This document shows positions 34,911 to 43,774 of a stretch of DNA of 64,000 nt, piece by piece. The first letter of the stretch is position 1. Each line of letters opens with the position of its first letter. The DNA lies in assembly GCF_001956045.1 (NCBI RefSeq), contig NZ_MRTH01000011.1:62001-126000 (forward strand). Direction: 5' to 3'. Below the pieces are notes generated by a model. That model did no database searches. It was not told where the DNA came from and saw only the letters and a list, made by a program, of their open reading frames with translations. The stretch is from Paenibacillus sp. FSL H7-0331. Lineage in GTDB: Bacteria > Bacillota > Bacilli > Paenibacillales > NBRC-103111. Position numbers and translations under genes: made by a program.

Positions 34911-35674
34911 TGAAAATAGATGTGCTAACCTTATTTCCACCGATGTTTGAAGGTGTGTTTTCAGCCAGTATATTAGGCAAGGCTCGTGATAAAGGAATCG
35001 TTGAATTGAATACGGTTAATTTTCGTGATTTTGCCAATAATAAACATAATACGGTTGACGACTATCCATATGGCGGCGGTGGCGGTATGGTCTTAAAGGC
35101 AGAGCCGATCTTCTCTGCTGTAGAGTCGTTATGGGATCCCGCTCAGACTGCAGCACCCAAACCCCGTATTATCCTTATGTGTCCACAAGGTGAGCCGTTC
35201 TCGCAGCGAAAGGCTGAGGAATTGGCGCAGGAGCAGCATCTGATCTTCATTTGCGGACATTATGAGGGCTATGATGAGCGGATACGGGAGCATTTGGTGA
35301 CTGATGAGATGTCTATTGGAGATTATGTGTTAACCGGTGGAGAGCTGCCTGCAATGGCTGTAATTGATAGTGTCGTGCGTTTGCTGCCCGGTGTGCTTGG
35401 AAACGAGAATTCAGCTGTAACGGATTCCTTTAGTACCGGACTGCTGGAGTACCCGCATTATACAAGACCTGTGCAGTTTCGCGATTGGCTGGTGCCTGAT
35501 ATTCTAATTTCAGGACATCATGCTAATATTGAGCAGTGGCGCAGAGAGCAGGCGATCCTGCGAACGTGGATGAAACGACCGGAGCTGCTTGACAGCTTCC
35601 CTTTGACCCCGAAGGAGAAGCGTTGGTTAGCAGAGCTGGAACTGAAGAACAATCAGCCTGATTCGAGCCTATAG
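34910..35674 (+). CDS. trmD: tRNA (guanine(37)-N(1))-methyltransferase TrmD
   Basis: A 254-residue knotted (SPOUT) methyltransferase that makes m1G37 and prevents +1 frameshifting. It has [27 protein letters not shown] and the SAM-binding [15 protein letters not shown] with the LLPGVLGN segment. The ATG at 34910 overlaps the rimM stop, so the genes are translationally coupled; the TTG one codon earlier is an alternative. Confidence 0.97.
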   Translation: MKIDVLTLFPPMFEGVFSASILGKARDKGIVELNTVNFRDFANNKHNTVDDYPYGGGGGMVLKAEPIFSAVESLWDPAQTAAPKPRIILMCPQGEPFSQRKAEELAQEQHLIFICGHYEGYDERIREHLVTDEMSIGDYVLTGGELPAMAVIDSVVRLLPGVLGNENSAVTDSFSTGLLEYPHYTRPVQFRDWLVPDILISGHHANIEQWRREQAILRTWMKRPELLDSFPLTPKEKRWLAELELKNNQPDSSL

Positions 35675-35716
35675 CAGTTGGATGAATGCTATGCATAGGT
35701 CCTACTAAAAAGGCTG

Positions 35717-35745
35717 TTGTAATCCACTATTAAGTATGATATTAT
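35717..35745 (+). promoter_or_regulatory. Promoter of rplS with extended -10
   Basis: TTGTAA at 35717-35722 and TATTAT at 35740-35745, spacer 17 nt, with TG one base before the -10. Transcription would begin near 35752, leaving about 100 nt of leader. Confidence 0.6.
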
Positions 35746-35751
35746 GTATAA

Positions 35752-35855
35752 CGTTGTGGCAATATTGCCCGATTAAGGTGGTCCTCTACGCACAACTACC
35801 CAAGTATCGACATCAGAGGCGGAATGAACACCTGTGTGGAAGGAGGAAGTAAATT
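35752..35855 (+). promoter_or_regulatory. rplS 5' leader, possible L19 leader RNA
   Basis: About 100 nt between the promoter and rplS. Firmicute rplS genes often carry an L19-binding autoregulatory leader, and the length and position fit. I cannot verify the consensus fold by eye, so this rests on position. Confidence 0.4.
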
Positions 35856-36200
35856 ATGAGTAATTTAATTCAAGAGATTACCAAGGATCAAATTCGCCAG
35901 GATCTGCCTAAGTTTCGTCCAGGCGATACAGTGAAGATTCACGTTAAAGTTATCGAGGGTACTCGCGAGCGTATTCAGCTATTTGAAGGTGTTGTTATTA
36001 AACGCCACGGTGGTGGAATCAGCGAAACTTTCACTGTAAGAAAGATTTCTTACGGTGTAGGCGTTGAAAGAACGTTCCCTCTTAACTCCCCGAAGATTGA
36101 TAAGCTTGAAGTGGCTCGTCGCGGTAAAGTTCGTCGTGCGAAGCTGTACTACTTGCGTGGTCTTCGTGGTAAAGCGGCTAGAATTCAAGAGATTCGATAA
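35856..36200 (+). CDS. rplS: 50S ribosomal protein L19
   Basis: A 114-residue ribosomal protein at the 30S-50S interface. It has the conserved [30 protein letters not shown] and [10 protein letters not shown] segments. GGAAGGAGGAAG lies about 6 nt before the ATG. It has its own promoter and terminator although it follows trmD. Confidence 0.98.
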   Translation: MSNLIQEITKDQIRQDLPKFRPGDTVKIHVKVIEGTRERIQLFEGVVIKRHGGGISETFTVRKISYGVGVERTFPLNSPKIDKLEVARRGKVRRAKLYYLRGLRGKAARIQEIR

Positions 36201-36213
36201 GAAGAGAACAAAC

Positions 36214-36247
36214 GGGGGCTTGTTTACCAAGCTCCTTTTCGTTTTTT
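36214..36247 (+). terminator. Intrinsic terminator after rplS
   Basis: An 8-bp stem with one G-U pair, 36215-36222 with 36228-36235, then TTTTCGTTTTTT. Confidence 0.75.
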
Positions 36248-36281
36248 ACAGAAACGCAGTATCGGGAAGGGCAGGTCTGGG

Positions 36282-36854
36282 ATGGAGCAGGAAAATACCA
36301 TTGAAAAATCAAGTCCACTCAAAAAAGAAGCTTGGGAATGGGCTAAAGCGCTTTTGATCGCAGCGGCTCTCGTCTTTATTATTCGCTGGTTGATTTTTGC
36401 TCCTTTTATTGTGGAAGGGCCGTCCATGGAGCCGAATTTTTATACAAGCGAACGATTGATCGTCAATAAAATTATTTATTCAATGCGGAAGCCGGAGCGT
36501 GGAGAGGTCATTGTATTCCATGCAACCAAAGACAAAGATTACATAAAACGAGTTATCGCGCTTCCTGGGGAAACCGTTAAAGTAGAAGGCGACAAAGTGT
36601 ATGTCAACAATCAGGTGCTAGACGAGCCCTATTTGAAAAAAGCTTTGGAGGACGCGGCCAAAAAAGGAGTCCCTTATAATACAAGGAACTTTCCCGAAAA
36701 GAAGGTTGCTGACGGTACGATCTTCGTCATGGGGGACAACCGTTCCAACAGTGCCGATAGTCGTGATATCGGATTTATTGAATATGAGAAAGTGGTAGGA
36801 AGGGCCGATTTGATTTTCTGGCCATTTAATAAAATCAGTCTGGTTCATTTTTAA
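36282..36854 (+). CDS. lepB: Signal peptidase I
   Basis: A 190-residue type I signal peptidase. A single N-terminal transmembrane helix spans about residues 19-40. The catalytic dyad is S48 (GPSMEPNF) and K89 (YIKRVIALPGE), and GDNRSNSADSRDIGFI is the conserved box E. One membrane span is the usual Gram-positive Sip type. GGGAAGGG lies upstream of the ATG. It works after the SRP and Sec steps encoded nearby. Confidence 0.96.
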   Translation: MEQENTIEKSSPLKKEAWEWAKALLIAAALVFIIRWLIFAPFIVEGPSMEPNFYTSERLIVNKIIYSMRKPERGEVIVFHATKDKDYIKRVIALPGETVKVEGDKVYVNNQVLDEPYLKKALEDAAKKGVPYNTRNFPEKKVADGTIFVMGDNRSNSADSRDIGFIEYEKVVGRADLIFWPFNKISLVHF

Positions 36855-36893
36855 TAAAGAATACAGGCTTGGTATAGAAGCAGAGGTGACCGT

Positions 36894-37781
36894 ATGACGA
36901 TTCAATGGTTTCCAGGTCACATGACAAGAGCTCGCCGTCAGATTCAGGAGAAGCTGAAGCTGATTGATGTCGTGATTGAACTGTTGGACGCACGTATTCC
37001 GATGTCCAGCAGAAACCCGATGATTGATGAAATATTACAAAACAAACCGCGTTTGGTGCTGTTGAACAAGCATGATTTGGCCGACCCTGCAGTAACAGCT
37101 GAGTGGGTAGCTTATTTTGCTGACAAGGGACTCCAGGCATTACCTGTGGATTCCGCAAACGGTAATCAAATGAAGGATATTATGGTTCGCTGTAAAGAGC
37201 TTTTTGGCGATAAAATTGCGACTCAGGTTCGAAAAGGAATTAATCCGCGGCCGGTTCGCGCATTGATTGTCGGTATTCCCAACGTAGGAAAATCAACCTT
37301 GACCAATCGTTTGGCTGGTAGAAAAATTGCGGCAACCGGCGATCGCCCTGGGGTGACCAAGGGGCAACAGTGGATCAAGGTTGGCTCTGAGATGGAGCTG
37401 CTGGATACACCCGGAATTTTATGGCCTAAATTTGAGGATCAAATGGTGGGTATGCGGCTTGCAGCCACAGGAGCTATAAAAGAAGAGCTGCTCAATATCG
37501 CCGATATTGCCTTGTATGTGGTCAGATATTTAACCGTACATTATGGACCTTCCCTACAGGAGCGGTTCAGCATTGAGAAATTGCCGGACGACCCACAGGA
37601 TACAGATGCTATGATCGAGGTTATGGAAGCAATTGGTCGCAAGCGTGGTGCTTTAATAAGTGGTGGGCGTGTAGATCTCGAGAAAGCTTCACTTACGATA
37701 TTGCGCGAGCTGCGGGCAGGCAAAATGGGCCGAATCAGTCTTGAATCGCCAAGTGATGTCAGGCAGTCTGGTGCACGATAA
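36894..37781 (+). CDS. rbgA: Ribosome biogenesis GTPase RbgA (YlqF)
   Basis: A 295-residue circularly permuted GTPase needed for late 50S assembly (L16 incorporation). It starts [15 protein letters not shown], has the G4 motif NKHD near residue 57, then G1 GIPNVGKST near residues 126-134 and G3 DTPGIL, the order expected for this permuted family. CAGAGGTGA precedes the ATG. Followed by a terminator and rnhB. Confidence 0.97.
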   Translation: MTIQWFPGHMTRARRQIQEKLKLIDVVIELLDARIPMSSRNPMIDEILQNKPRLVLLNKHDLADPAVTAEWVAYFADKGLQALPVDSANGNQMKDIMVRCKELFGDKIATQVRKGINPRPVRALIVGIPNVGKSTLTNRLAGRKIAATGDRPGVTKGQQWIKVGSEMELLDTPGILWPKFEDQMVGMRLAATGAIKEELLNIADIALYVVRYLTVHYGPSLQERFSIEKLPDDPQDTDAMIEVMEAIGRKRGALISGGRVDLEKASLTILRELRAGKMGRISLESPSDVRQSGAR

Positions 37782-37785
37782 CAAG

Positions 37786-37814
37786 AAGTCACTCTGATCT
37801 GGGTGGCTTTTTTT
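37786..37814 (+). terminator. Intrinsic terminator after rbgA
   Basis: A stem between about 37787-37795 and 37801-37808 with a short loop, followed by TTTTTTT. Confidence 0.7.
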
Positions 37815-37888
37815 CGTTTCCGCATTAGCCAATTTCGAGTATAATAAGCCATACATGCACGACCGCAGGAGAGGAAGCGATATCAGCT

Positions 37889-38503
37889 ATGTTGGAATAT
37901 GAACGGTCATTATGGGATCAAGGCTATCAGTGTATTGCTGGTGTCGATGAAGTAGGGAGAGGCTGCTTGTTCGGGGATGTTGTGGCAGCAGCTGTTATTT
38001 TGCCGCCGGGTCTCATTTTGGAGGATGTGAATGATTCTAAGAAACTATCTGCCAAAAAACGTGAGCAGCAGTATGAACTTATTCAGCAAGAAGCAGTAGC
38101 GATCAGTATTGGAATTGTTGATGTAAGGATGATTGAGCAAATTAATATCAAACAGGCATCGCGCCTGGCTATGAAGCTAGCAGTCGAAGGGCTTGACCCT
38201 GCTCCCGATTATTTGTTGGTAGATGCCGAACAGGTAGAGGTAGAATTCGCGCAGCAGCCCATCATTCATGGAGATGCGGTTAGTCAATCGATTGCAGCCG
38301 CTTCAATTATTGCCAAGGTCACGCGAGATCGAATGTGTTTGGAATGGGATAAAACATATCCAGACTATGGAATCGCGCTACATAAAGGTTATGCGACGAA
38401 GCTGCATCGGGAGAAGCTTTTGGAGTTGGGTTCAACAACGATGCACCGAAAAACGTTTCTCAAAAATATACTGTTGGAATCTCAGCAGCTTGAATGGTTT
38501 TAA
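37889..38503 (+). CDS. rnhB: Ribonuclease HII
   Basis: A 204-residue RNase H2 that removes ribonucleotides from DNA. The metal-binding acidic residues D20 and E21 lie in GVDEVGRG and D112 in LLVDAEQ. The HGDAVSQSIAAASIIAKVTRDR motif (about residues 130-150) is conserved. Slightly shorter than B. subtilis RnhB because the N-terminal extension is missing. GGAGAGGAAG lies upstream of the ATG. Confidence 0.96.
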   Translation: MLEYERSLWDQGYQCIAGVDEVGRGCLFGDVVAAAVILPPGLILEDVNDSKKLSAKKREQQYELIQQEAVAISIGIVDVRMIEQINIKQASRLAMKLAVEGLDPAPDYLLVDAEQVEVEFAQQPIIHGDAVSQSIAAASIIAKVTRDRMCLEWDKTYPDYGIALHKGYATKLHREKLLELGSTTMHRKTFLKNILLESQQLEWF

Positions 38504-38586
38504 TAAGACTTTATTATGAAATGTGACGGGCCAAATGCCGATATATATACATAGCTTGATTAATTCCCATGAGGAGGTGCCCACAC

Positions 38587-40683
38587 TTGAATATCAGCGG
38601 ATTAATCAGAAGCGTTCTGAACGACATGCAAGCTTCCGAACCTAAAGTATTAGAGCTCAAGGTGGGAGAGGTCGTTAAAGGAATGGTATTGCAGCTTCTG
38701 TCCGAAACGGATGCTATCATCAACATAGGTGGTGTACAAGTACGAGCCAAGCTGGAAACTCCCTTAAAGCAAGGAGAGGTCACTCTGCTTCAGGTGCAGC
38801 CTGAGAACAGCTCTGGACAAATGGTTTTAAAACCATTGGGTGCATCGGTCGTACAAATTGCCGATGGTTCTTTAGCCGAGGTATTAAAAAATGTCGGTCT
38901 GCCGGACAATGCCATCAACCGTCAAATCATCCAAACCCTCCATCAATCAGGAGTACCGCTTTCCAAGGATAATGTTCAGGCTTTTTCCCAGCTCCAGTCC
39001 CAGCTTCCACCTGCAGTTTCCCAGAAAGACTGGATTCCAGCAGCCGTGGTTGCTTTTCAAAAAGGAATTCCACTTACAGGAGAGACCGTTACAGCGCTAA
39101 AACAGGTGATAACAGGTCCGGCTTTTCATGAGACTCTCCAGCAATTGGATGACCAGATGACCAAGCTTTTATCCGATAACCAGAACTTGTCGACTTCGAC
39201 AAGATCAGCCATAGATGCCTTTAAAGGTGTTGTTGCAGTTGTAAAGGAGGCTTCCAGCGAGTTGATGCCTAATGTGGCTTCCCTGCTTTCGGATACGGAA
39301 GTTGAGAATATGTTAACCGCGACCAAGGAGGCTGGGCGTCAGCAGAATGCATCACAAGCGTCTGTAGCCGCTCCAAATGATATGGATGCAGATATTCAAC
39401 AGGCTGCTAAAATGTCCGGTACGAGCCCTTCAGGTGCGGCTGCGGGGTTCAATCAGGCTGGATCTACATTACTTGCAGGTGAAGCAAGCTCGACAAGTCC
39501 CAAATCGACTTTGTTACAAGCTGAGACTTTATTAACCAAGCCTGACCCGGCTCTAAATGCTGCGGCAGAAGACGGTCCGTCGAATTCAGCAATAATATCA
39601 AAAACGGGGTCACAGAGCTTAGAGCAGGTTTCGACGTTAACAAAATCAGCTGCTAATCTCACACAGACCCAGACTCTGCCATCATCCCTACTCGGATCAG
39701 GTACTGGCATTTTATTGGATAATTCCGGTCGTACTGTTGAGGTTACCCCTGTACAGCCTACTGTCACTAACAGTGCAACAACAGCTGCAGCACTGAACAA
39801 CACTTTGAAGATAAATCCTGAGCAGATGACTTCGGAGCAGCTGAGGGAAACCGCCGTTCGTCCTAATCAGACGCAATCGACGGCGAATAATGGGACAGCT
39901 CCTACTCTACCTTCCGACATTCAGTCGGAAACAAGCGAACATTGGATTTCCAAGCTGATTAAGGCGGTAGGTGTAGAGCATGAGCAAGCGATATTTAAGC
40001 TGCCGGAAAAAAACGGCCTTGATAGTCAGCTGTTGTCTGCTGCAAGCTTAAGCGATCGAAGTTCAGATTTACAAGCACCCGCTGGTACTCAGCAGGATTC
40101 GTTGAAATCAGTGGATACACTGAAGAGTGCACTTCTCATGCTCGTGCAATCCGACGATACACCGGCTGCTTTGAAAGAGACCGCACAGCAGGCGATCCAA
40201 CAAATAACGGGACAGCAATTGCTGCTGAATACGGACAGAACCTCGGCTTTTTCCAATATTACGATGTTTATTCCGATCATCAATGCCAATGGGGAACAGA
40301 CAGCAGCTATTCATATTCAATCCCGAAAAGGTGCGCGTGGTGAAATTGATGCGAATAACTGCAGACTTGTGTTTGATTTGCGGATGAAAGCTTTAGGGGA
40401 TACGATGATTGATGTTCAGGTGGTGGATCGCATTGTCAGCCTGCGTGTATTAAATGACCAGCCCTTTATACAGCCGTTACTGGAATCCCATCGTGAGGAA
40501 ATAGCAGCGAGTTTATCGAATATTGGTTATCAATTTATTTCTCTGAAATGCAGCCCTTATCCGGAAAAGGGTCAACCTACGGAAGAGAAAGCTGCTGGGA
40601 ACAGAACCGAATCCAATCTATCAAGCCAGATAAAATCGTTGTATGGTAAAAAACCTTACAAAGGAATGGATGTACGCGTATGA
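38587..40683 (+). CDS. FliK-like protein of the YlqG type
   Basis: A 698-residue protein at the position of ylqG in B. subtilis. The N-terminal 130 residues resemble an OB-like export module (LKVGEVVKGMVLQLL). A long Ser/Thr/Gln/Ala-rich, probably unstructured middle follows (about 240-470). The last 160 residues have the FliK/Flg_hook-type pattern: FIPIINANGEQTAAIHIQSRKG, LDLRMKALGDTMIDVQVV-like core and LESHREEIAASLSNIGY. FliK proteins measure hook length and switch export specificity via FlhB. The start is TTG at 38587, preceded by GAGGAGGTG; the ATG at 38569 overlaps that site. It overlaps an FlhB-tail gene by 4 nt. Confidence 0.75.
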   Translation: MNISGLIRSVLNDMQASEPKVLELKVGEVVKGMVLQLLSETDAIINIGGVQVRAKLETPLKQGEVTLLQVQPENSSGQMVLKPLGASVVQIADGSLAEVLKNVGLPDNAINRQIIQTLHQSGVPLSKDNVQAFSQLQSQLPPAVSQKDWIPAAVVAFQKGIPLTGETVTALKQVITGPAFHETLQQLDDQMTKLLSDNQNLSTSTRSAIDAFKGVVAVVKEASSELMPNVASLLSDTEVENMLTATKEAGRQQNASQASVAAPNDMDADIQQAAKMSGTSPSGAAAGFNQAGSTLLAGEASSTSPKSTLLQAETLLTKPDPALNAAAEDGPSNSAIISKTGSQSLEQVSTLTKSAANLTQTQTLPSSLLGSGTGILLDNSGRTVEVTPVQPTVTNSATTAAALNNTLKINPEQMTSEQLRETAVRPNQTQSTANNGTAPTLPSDIQSETSEHWISKLIKAVGVEHEQAIFKLPEKNGLDSQLLSAASLSDRSSDLQAPAGTQQDSLKSVDTLKSALLMLVQSDDTPAALKETAQQAIQQITGQQLLLNTDRTSAFSNITMFIPIINANGEQTAAIHIQSRKGARGEIDANNCRLVFDLRMKALGDTMIDVQVVDRIVSLRVLNDQPFIQPLLESHREEIAASLSNIGYQFISLKCSPYPEKGQPTEEKAAGNRTESNLSSQIKSLYGKKPYKGMDVRV

Positions 40684-40982
40684 AGCCTAAAAACCCCAAT
40701 CCATTAAAAAAAGCTATCGCTCTGAAGTATGCGCCGGGAGAGAAAGGGGCTCCGGTGCTTGTAGCCAAAGGCAAAGGGCATATGGCTGAAGCGATCATGA
40801 GAAAGGCCAAAGAAAACGGAGTGCCCATACAGGAGGATTCCTCACTCGTTGAGGTTCTTTCCAAACTGGAATTAGATCAGGAAATTCCTCCAGAGCTCTA
40901 CAAGCTGGTTGCTGAAATTTTGAGCTTTGTTTATCGGTCTGATGGACGAGCCAAACAAATACAGGTTAAATCCTATGAATAA
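40680..40982 (+). CDS. FlhB C-terminal-domain-like protein (YlqH type)
   Basis: A 100-residue soluble protein that corresponds to only the cytoplasmic tail of the export switch protein FlhB/EscU, with no membrane part. The AIALKYAPGEKGAPVLVAKGKG and NGVPIQED segments align with FlhB. The autocleavage motif NPTH of FlhB is NPLK here, and the protein begins about 7 residues before it. It starts inside the last codon of the FliK-like gene (ATGA overlap), pointing to a joint role. Family members are widespread in spore formers but poorly understood. Confidence 0.85.
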   Translation: MKPKNPNPLKKAIALKYAPGEKGAPVLVAKGKGHMAEAIMRKAKENGVPIQEDSSLVEVLSKLELDQEIPPELYKLVAEILSFVYRSDGRAKQIQVKSYE

Positions 40983-41346
40983 TCCGTTAACACGCAAACA
41001 ACTGGGTACTGTAGGAGAAGGATTGGCTTGGAAGTATCTCGAGGGACTGCATTATGAGATCATTGAGAAAAACTGGCGCTGTCGAACCGGGGAAATCGAT
41101 CTGATTGTGAAGGATGGCAGCTTTCTTGTGTTTGTGGAAGTGCGGACACGCAGCGGCAGCCCGCAATTTGGAACGCCCCAAGAATCGGTTAATGCCAAAA
41201 AGCAGCAGCAGGTGATGGAGACTGCTCAGTTCTACGTTCATCGTTATCAGAAACAGCAGCTTCAACTTCGATTTGATGTCATTAGTATCTTAACAACTAA
41301 AACAGGTGAGCAAGTTTCTTTGGATCATCTGGTCAATGCTTTTTAA
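40975..41346 (+). CDS. yraN: YraN family (UPF0102) endonuclease-like protein
   Basis: A 123-residue protein with the nuclease-like core GEIDLIVKDGSFLVFVEVRTRSG (shown in part), which matches the E-x-D...E-V-R/K pattern of the restriction-endonuclease fold. The ATG at 40975 overlaps the stop of the preceding gene by 8 nt; the in-frame ATG at 40927 lies deep inside that gene and is not family-like. Biological role unknown; members are often near rnhB and comM, as here. Confidence 0.9.
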   Translation: MNNPLTRKQLGTVGEGLAWKYLEGLHYEIIEKNWRCRTGEIDLIVKDGSFLVFVEVRTRSGSPQFGTPQESVNAKKQQQVMETAQFYVHRYQKQQLQLRFDVISILTTKTGEQVSLDHLVNAF

Positions 41347-41364
41347 AAGAACTCAATTTCAATC

Positions 41365-41411
41365 AAAAAAAAGAGCCGATCAGCGCCATCCTTTTGGTTG
41401 GGTTTTCGGCT
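41365..41411 (-). terminator. Terminator overlapping the end of the 55-aa gene
   Basis: On the minus strand AGCCGA (41411-41406) pairs with TCGGCT (41379-41374), with a long loop that contains the stop codon, and is followed by eight U residues. The stem is short, so strength is uncertain. Confidence 0.45.
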
Positions 41412-41547
41412 TTTGGTTAAATATTCGTTGAACAATCGTTCGGTGTTTTTTGGTTTCCATAATCCGATTTATCTCCTCCATAACCAATCTCAATCGTTCG
41501 TCCTCTGTACTGACCTTGCGTAGTTCTGTGTATGCATATTTACTCAC
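41380..41547 (-). CDS. Small basic protein, second of an overlapping pair
   Basis: A 55-residue charged helical protein (VSKYAYTELRK..., with RLRLVMEEINRIM in the middle and a basic KPKTQPKGWR tail). The start is GTG at 41547 with AAAGGA 8 nt upstream. That GTG lies inside the last codons of the 33-residue membrane protein gene (CGTGAGTAA arrangement), so translation is probably coupled. I do not recognise a family. The longer frame from 41622 has no ribosome binding site and overlaps the small membrane gene out of frame. Confidence 0.6.
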   Translation of the reverse strand: MSKYAYTELRKVSTEDERLRLVMEEINRIMETKKHRTIVQRIFNQKPKTQPKGWR

Positions 41548-41641
41548 GGTGAGTATCCTTTCCAAAAACAGTTTTAAGAGACAAGTACACGGTGGAGGCA
41601 AGAAAAATAAAACCCAATGCATTCCATAATCCCAGCATCAT
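41540..41641 (-). CDS. 33-residue single-span membrane protein, first of an overlapping pair
   Basis: The ORF runs from ATG at 41641 (a second ATG follows directly) to TAA at 41540. The product starts MMLGLWNALGFIFLAS and has one hydrophobic helix followed by a short charged tail. AGGAG lies about 9 nt upstream, and a perfect TATAAT occurs on this strand about 30 nt before the start. It overlaps the GTG start of the 55-residue gene by 8 nt. No family is recognised. Confidence 0.55.
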   Translation of the reverse strand: MMLGLWNALGFIFLASTVYLSLKTVFGKDTHRE

Positions 41642-41755
41642 ACATGTTCACTCCTATACTTTCGGGTAATGCTATTATACTACATTGTTGTTGAAAAATG
41701 TCGCAATTTGAATGAAAATTTAGGTAATTAGTATTAATATTTGATTTTTTGTAAC

Positions 41756-41788
41756 AAAAAAAGACAAATCGATATAGATTTGTCTTTT
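41756..41788. terminator. Intrinsic terminator after comM
   Basis: A perfect 12-bp inverted repeat, 41759-41770 with 41777-41788, 6-nt loop, with an A-run before it that becomes a U-tract for minus-strand transcripts from comM. Confidence 0.8.
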
Positions 41789-41819
41789 ATAAGGCAGGAT
41801 GAGAGACCTATATAGCTGA

Positions 41820-43376
41820 CTAGCGGTTGTTGGTCGGTGAATGAGTTTTTTTATCCAGACTGCGATACTGCAGGGCTTCAGCCAAATGAGGAATCCCCAG
41901 CTGTGGACTGCCATCCAGGTCGGCAATAGTGCGTGCAATTTTGAGAATGCGATCATAGGCCCGCACACTCAAGCCAAGGATTTCAAACGATTTTTGGAGT
42001 AACTGCTCGGCTTCCATACTCAGCTGGCAGTGCTGCTTTAACAATTTACCGGAAAGCTCACTATTAAATGTAATGGAAGCATGCTTATACCTGTGAAGCT
42101 GAATGTGACGAGCTTGGTCGACATGAGCTTTCATTTCCTGAGAAGAGAGTTGAGCTGTTTTTTCAACGATTTGACCATATTCAATACGCGGTACTTCGAT
42201 CTGCAAATCGATCCGATCCAGCAGAGGACCCGATATTTTAGATCGATAGTGCTCAATTTTAAGTTCACTGCAAGTGCATACATGTGCGGGTGTTTCGGCG
42301 CCCCAGTAACCACAAGGACAAGGATTCATCGACGCTGCGAATATAAAGTTAGATGGGAAGCGATAGGTGGCGCGTGCCCTTCCTATTGTGACGTAGCGTT
42401 CTTCCAACGGTTGTCGCAGAACCTCAAGAACGTTTCGGGAAAACTCAGGCAATTCATCCAAAAATAATACGCCGCGATGTGCCAGGCTAATCTCCCCGGG
42501 TTTGGGAATACCGCCTCCACCGACAAGGCCGGCCGAAGAAACAGAATGATGCGGCATTCGAAATGGACGCTCGCGTATCAAACTGCTGCGGTCGGCAAAT
42601 TTACCGGACGCACTGTAGATTTTCGTTACCTCGAGAGCTTCCTGATCGGACATGACGGGAAGTATCGAGGGCAGTCTTTTGACAAGCATGGTTTTGCCTG
42701 TGCCCGGGGGACCAAGTAGCAGTATATTATGCATCCCGGCTGCACAAATCATCAGTGCTCGTTTGGCTTGCATTTGACCATGAACATCCGCGTAATCTTC
42801 AATGGATGCTGAAATCCTGGCGTCGGGCGATTTTGATTTAGATGGCGAATAATTAGCCATATTAAAGAGATGGGCGATTCCATTGTGAAGGTCATTCAAA
42901 TGAGAAAGACAACCAATCTCAACATCCGGGATTAACGCTGCCTCTTGATAATTAGGTCTCGGTATCAGAATGCGGCGTATGCCTTGCTCACTGGCCGAAG
43001 CGATCATAGATAACACACCCGGGATTGCACGCACTGTTCCGTCCAAGGCCAGCTCACCTAAAATAAGGATTTGTTCGGGTAATTCCAACTGTAGCTGGCC
43101 GCTTGTATATAAAATGCCCATAGCAATTGCCAAATCGAATGCCGAACCTTCCTTGCGTACATCAGCGGGAGCAAGATTTATCGTTATACGCTGCAATGGA
43201 AACGTATATCCACAATTTTTAATGGCAGCTCTTACACGTTCTATGGACTCTTTGACAGCACTGTCGGGAAGCCCGACGATATTCATTTGCGGCAAACCAT
43301 TACTTAAATCCACCTCTACCTCAACAAGCTTACCTTCAACACCGTGCAGGCAGGCACTCATTACTTTTCCATACAC
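41820..43376 (-). CDS. comM: YifB/ComM family Mg chelatase-like AAA ATPase
   Basis: A 518-residue protein with an N-terminal Lon-protease-like domain (VEVDLSNGLPQMNIVGLPD), a central AAA+ module with Walker A LGPPGTGKTMLVKRLP and FLDELPEFSR, and a C-terminal Mg-chelatase domain with four Cys residues (CPCGYWG...CTC). In naturally competent bacteria ComM is a branch-migration helicase that aids integration of foreign DNA. The start is GTG at 43376 with GAAGGTG 7 nt upstream and the usual VYGKVMSACLHG opening; the frame extends upstream to 43550 without support. It lies on the minus strand between yraN and sucC and near dprA. Confidence 0.93.
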   Translation of the reverse strand: MYGKVMSACLHGVEGKLVEVEVDLSNGLPQMNIVGLPDSAVKESIERVRAAIKNCGYTFPLQRITINLAPADVRKEGSAFDLAIAMGILYTSGQLQLELPEQILILGELALDGTVRAIPGVLSMIASASEQGIRRILIPRPNYQEAALIPDVEIGCLSHLNDLHNGIAHLFNMANYSPSKSKSPDARISASIEDYADVHGQMQAKRALMICAAGMHNILLLGPPGTGKTMLVKRLPSILPVMSDQEALEVTKIYSASGKFADRSSLIRERPFRMPHHSVSSAGLVGGGGIPKPGEISLAHRGVLFLDELPEFSRNVLEVLRQPLEERYVTIGRARATYRFPSNFIFAASMNPCPCGYWGAETPAHVCTCSELKIEHYRSKISGPLLDRIDLQIEVPRIEYGQIVEKTAQLSSQEMKAHVDQARHIQLHRYKHASITFNSELSGKLLKQHCQLSMEAEQLLQKSFEILGLSVRAYDRILKIARTIADLDGSPQLGIPHLAEALQYRSLDKKTHSPTNNR

Positions 43377-43774
43377 AAAAAAACACCTTCCCTCATCGTC
43401 ATTCCATTCGGGCAAAAGGTGCTTCCTCATCGTCCATATGATTTTCCTTATTGTACCATAAATCAACTTGATGGCAATTGAATTGTGGTTGGCTACATGC
43501 TTTATTATTTCCTCGGGAATGATATAATACGGGATTTTTTTCAGTACCATAAAAAAGTTTAATTGAAAAATGACAGCTTTCCGTGAAAAAAGAAGGAAAC
43601 TATCGAAAAATAATGGTACAATGGTTAAGGTTTTGTTGAGTTGTCTGCACTCGGCAGGATTTTGTATGCATCACAGCGAATATTTCCTTCGTTTGATGAG
43701 GAGCTTGCACATTCGCTGCAGTTCTTGCTTATATAGAAATTGGCAAGCTATTACTGATAGGAGGATTTTGCTAA
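43377..43774. other. 398-nt intergenic region between comM and sucC
   Basis: Divergent promoter region. On the + strand an extended -10, TGATATAAT at 43520-43528, gives a leader of about 240 nt before sucC. A second TGGTACAAT lies at about 43614-43622. The leader has no clear terminator or known riboswitch pattern that I can see, and no convincing small gene. Confidence 0.5.
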
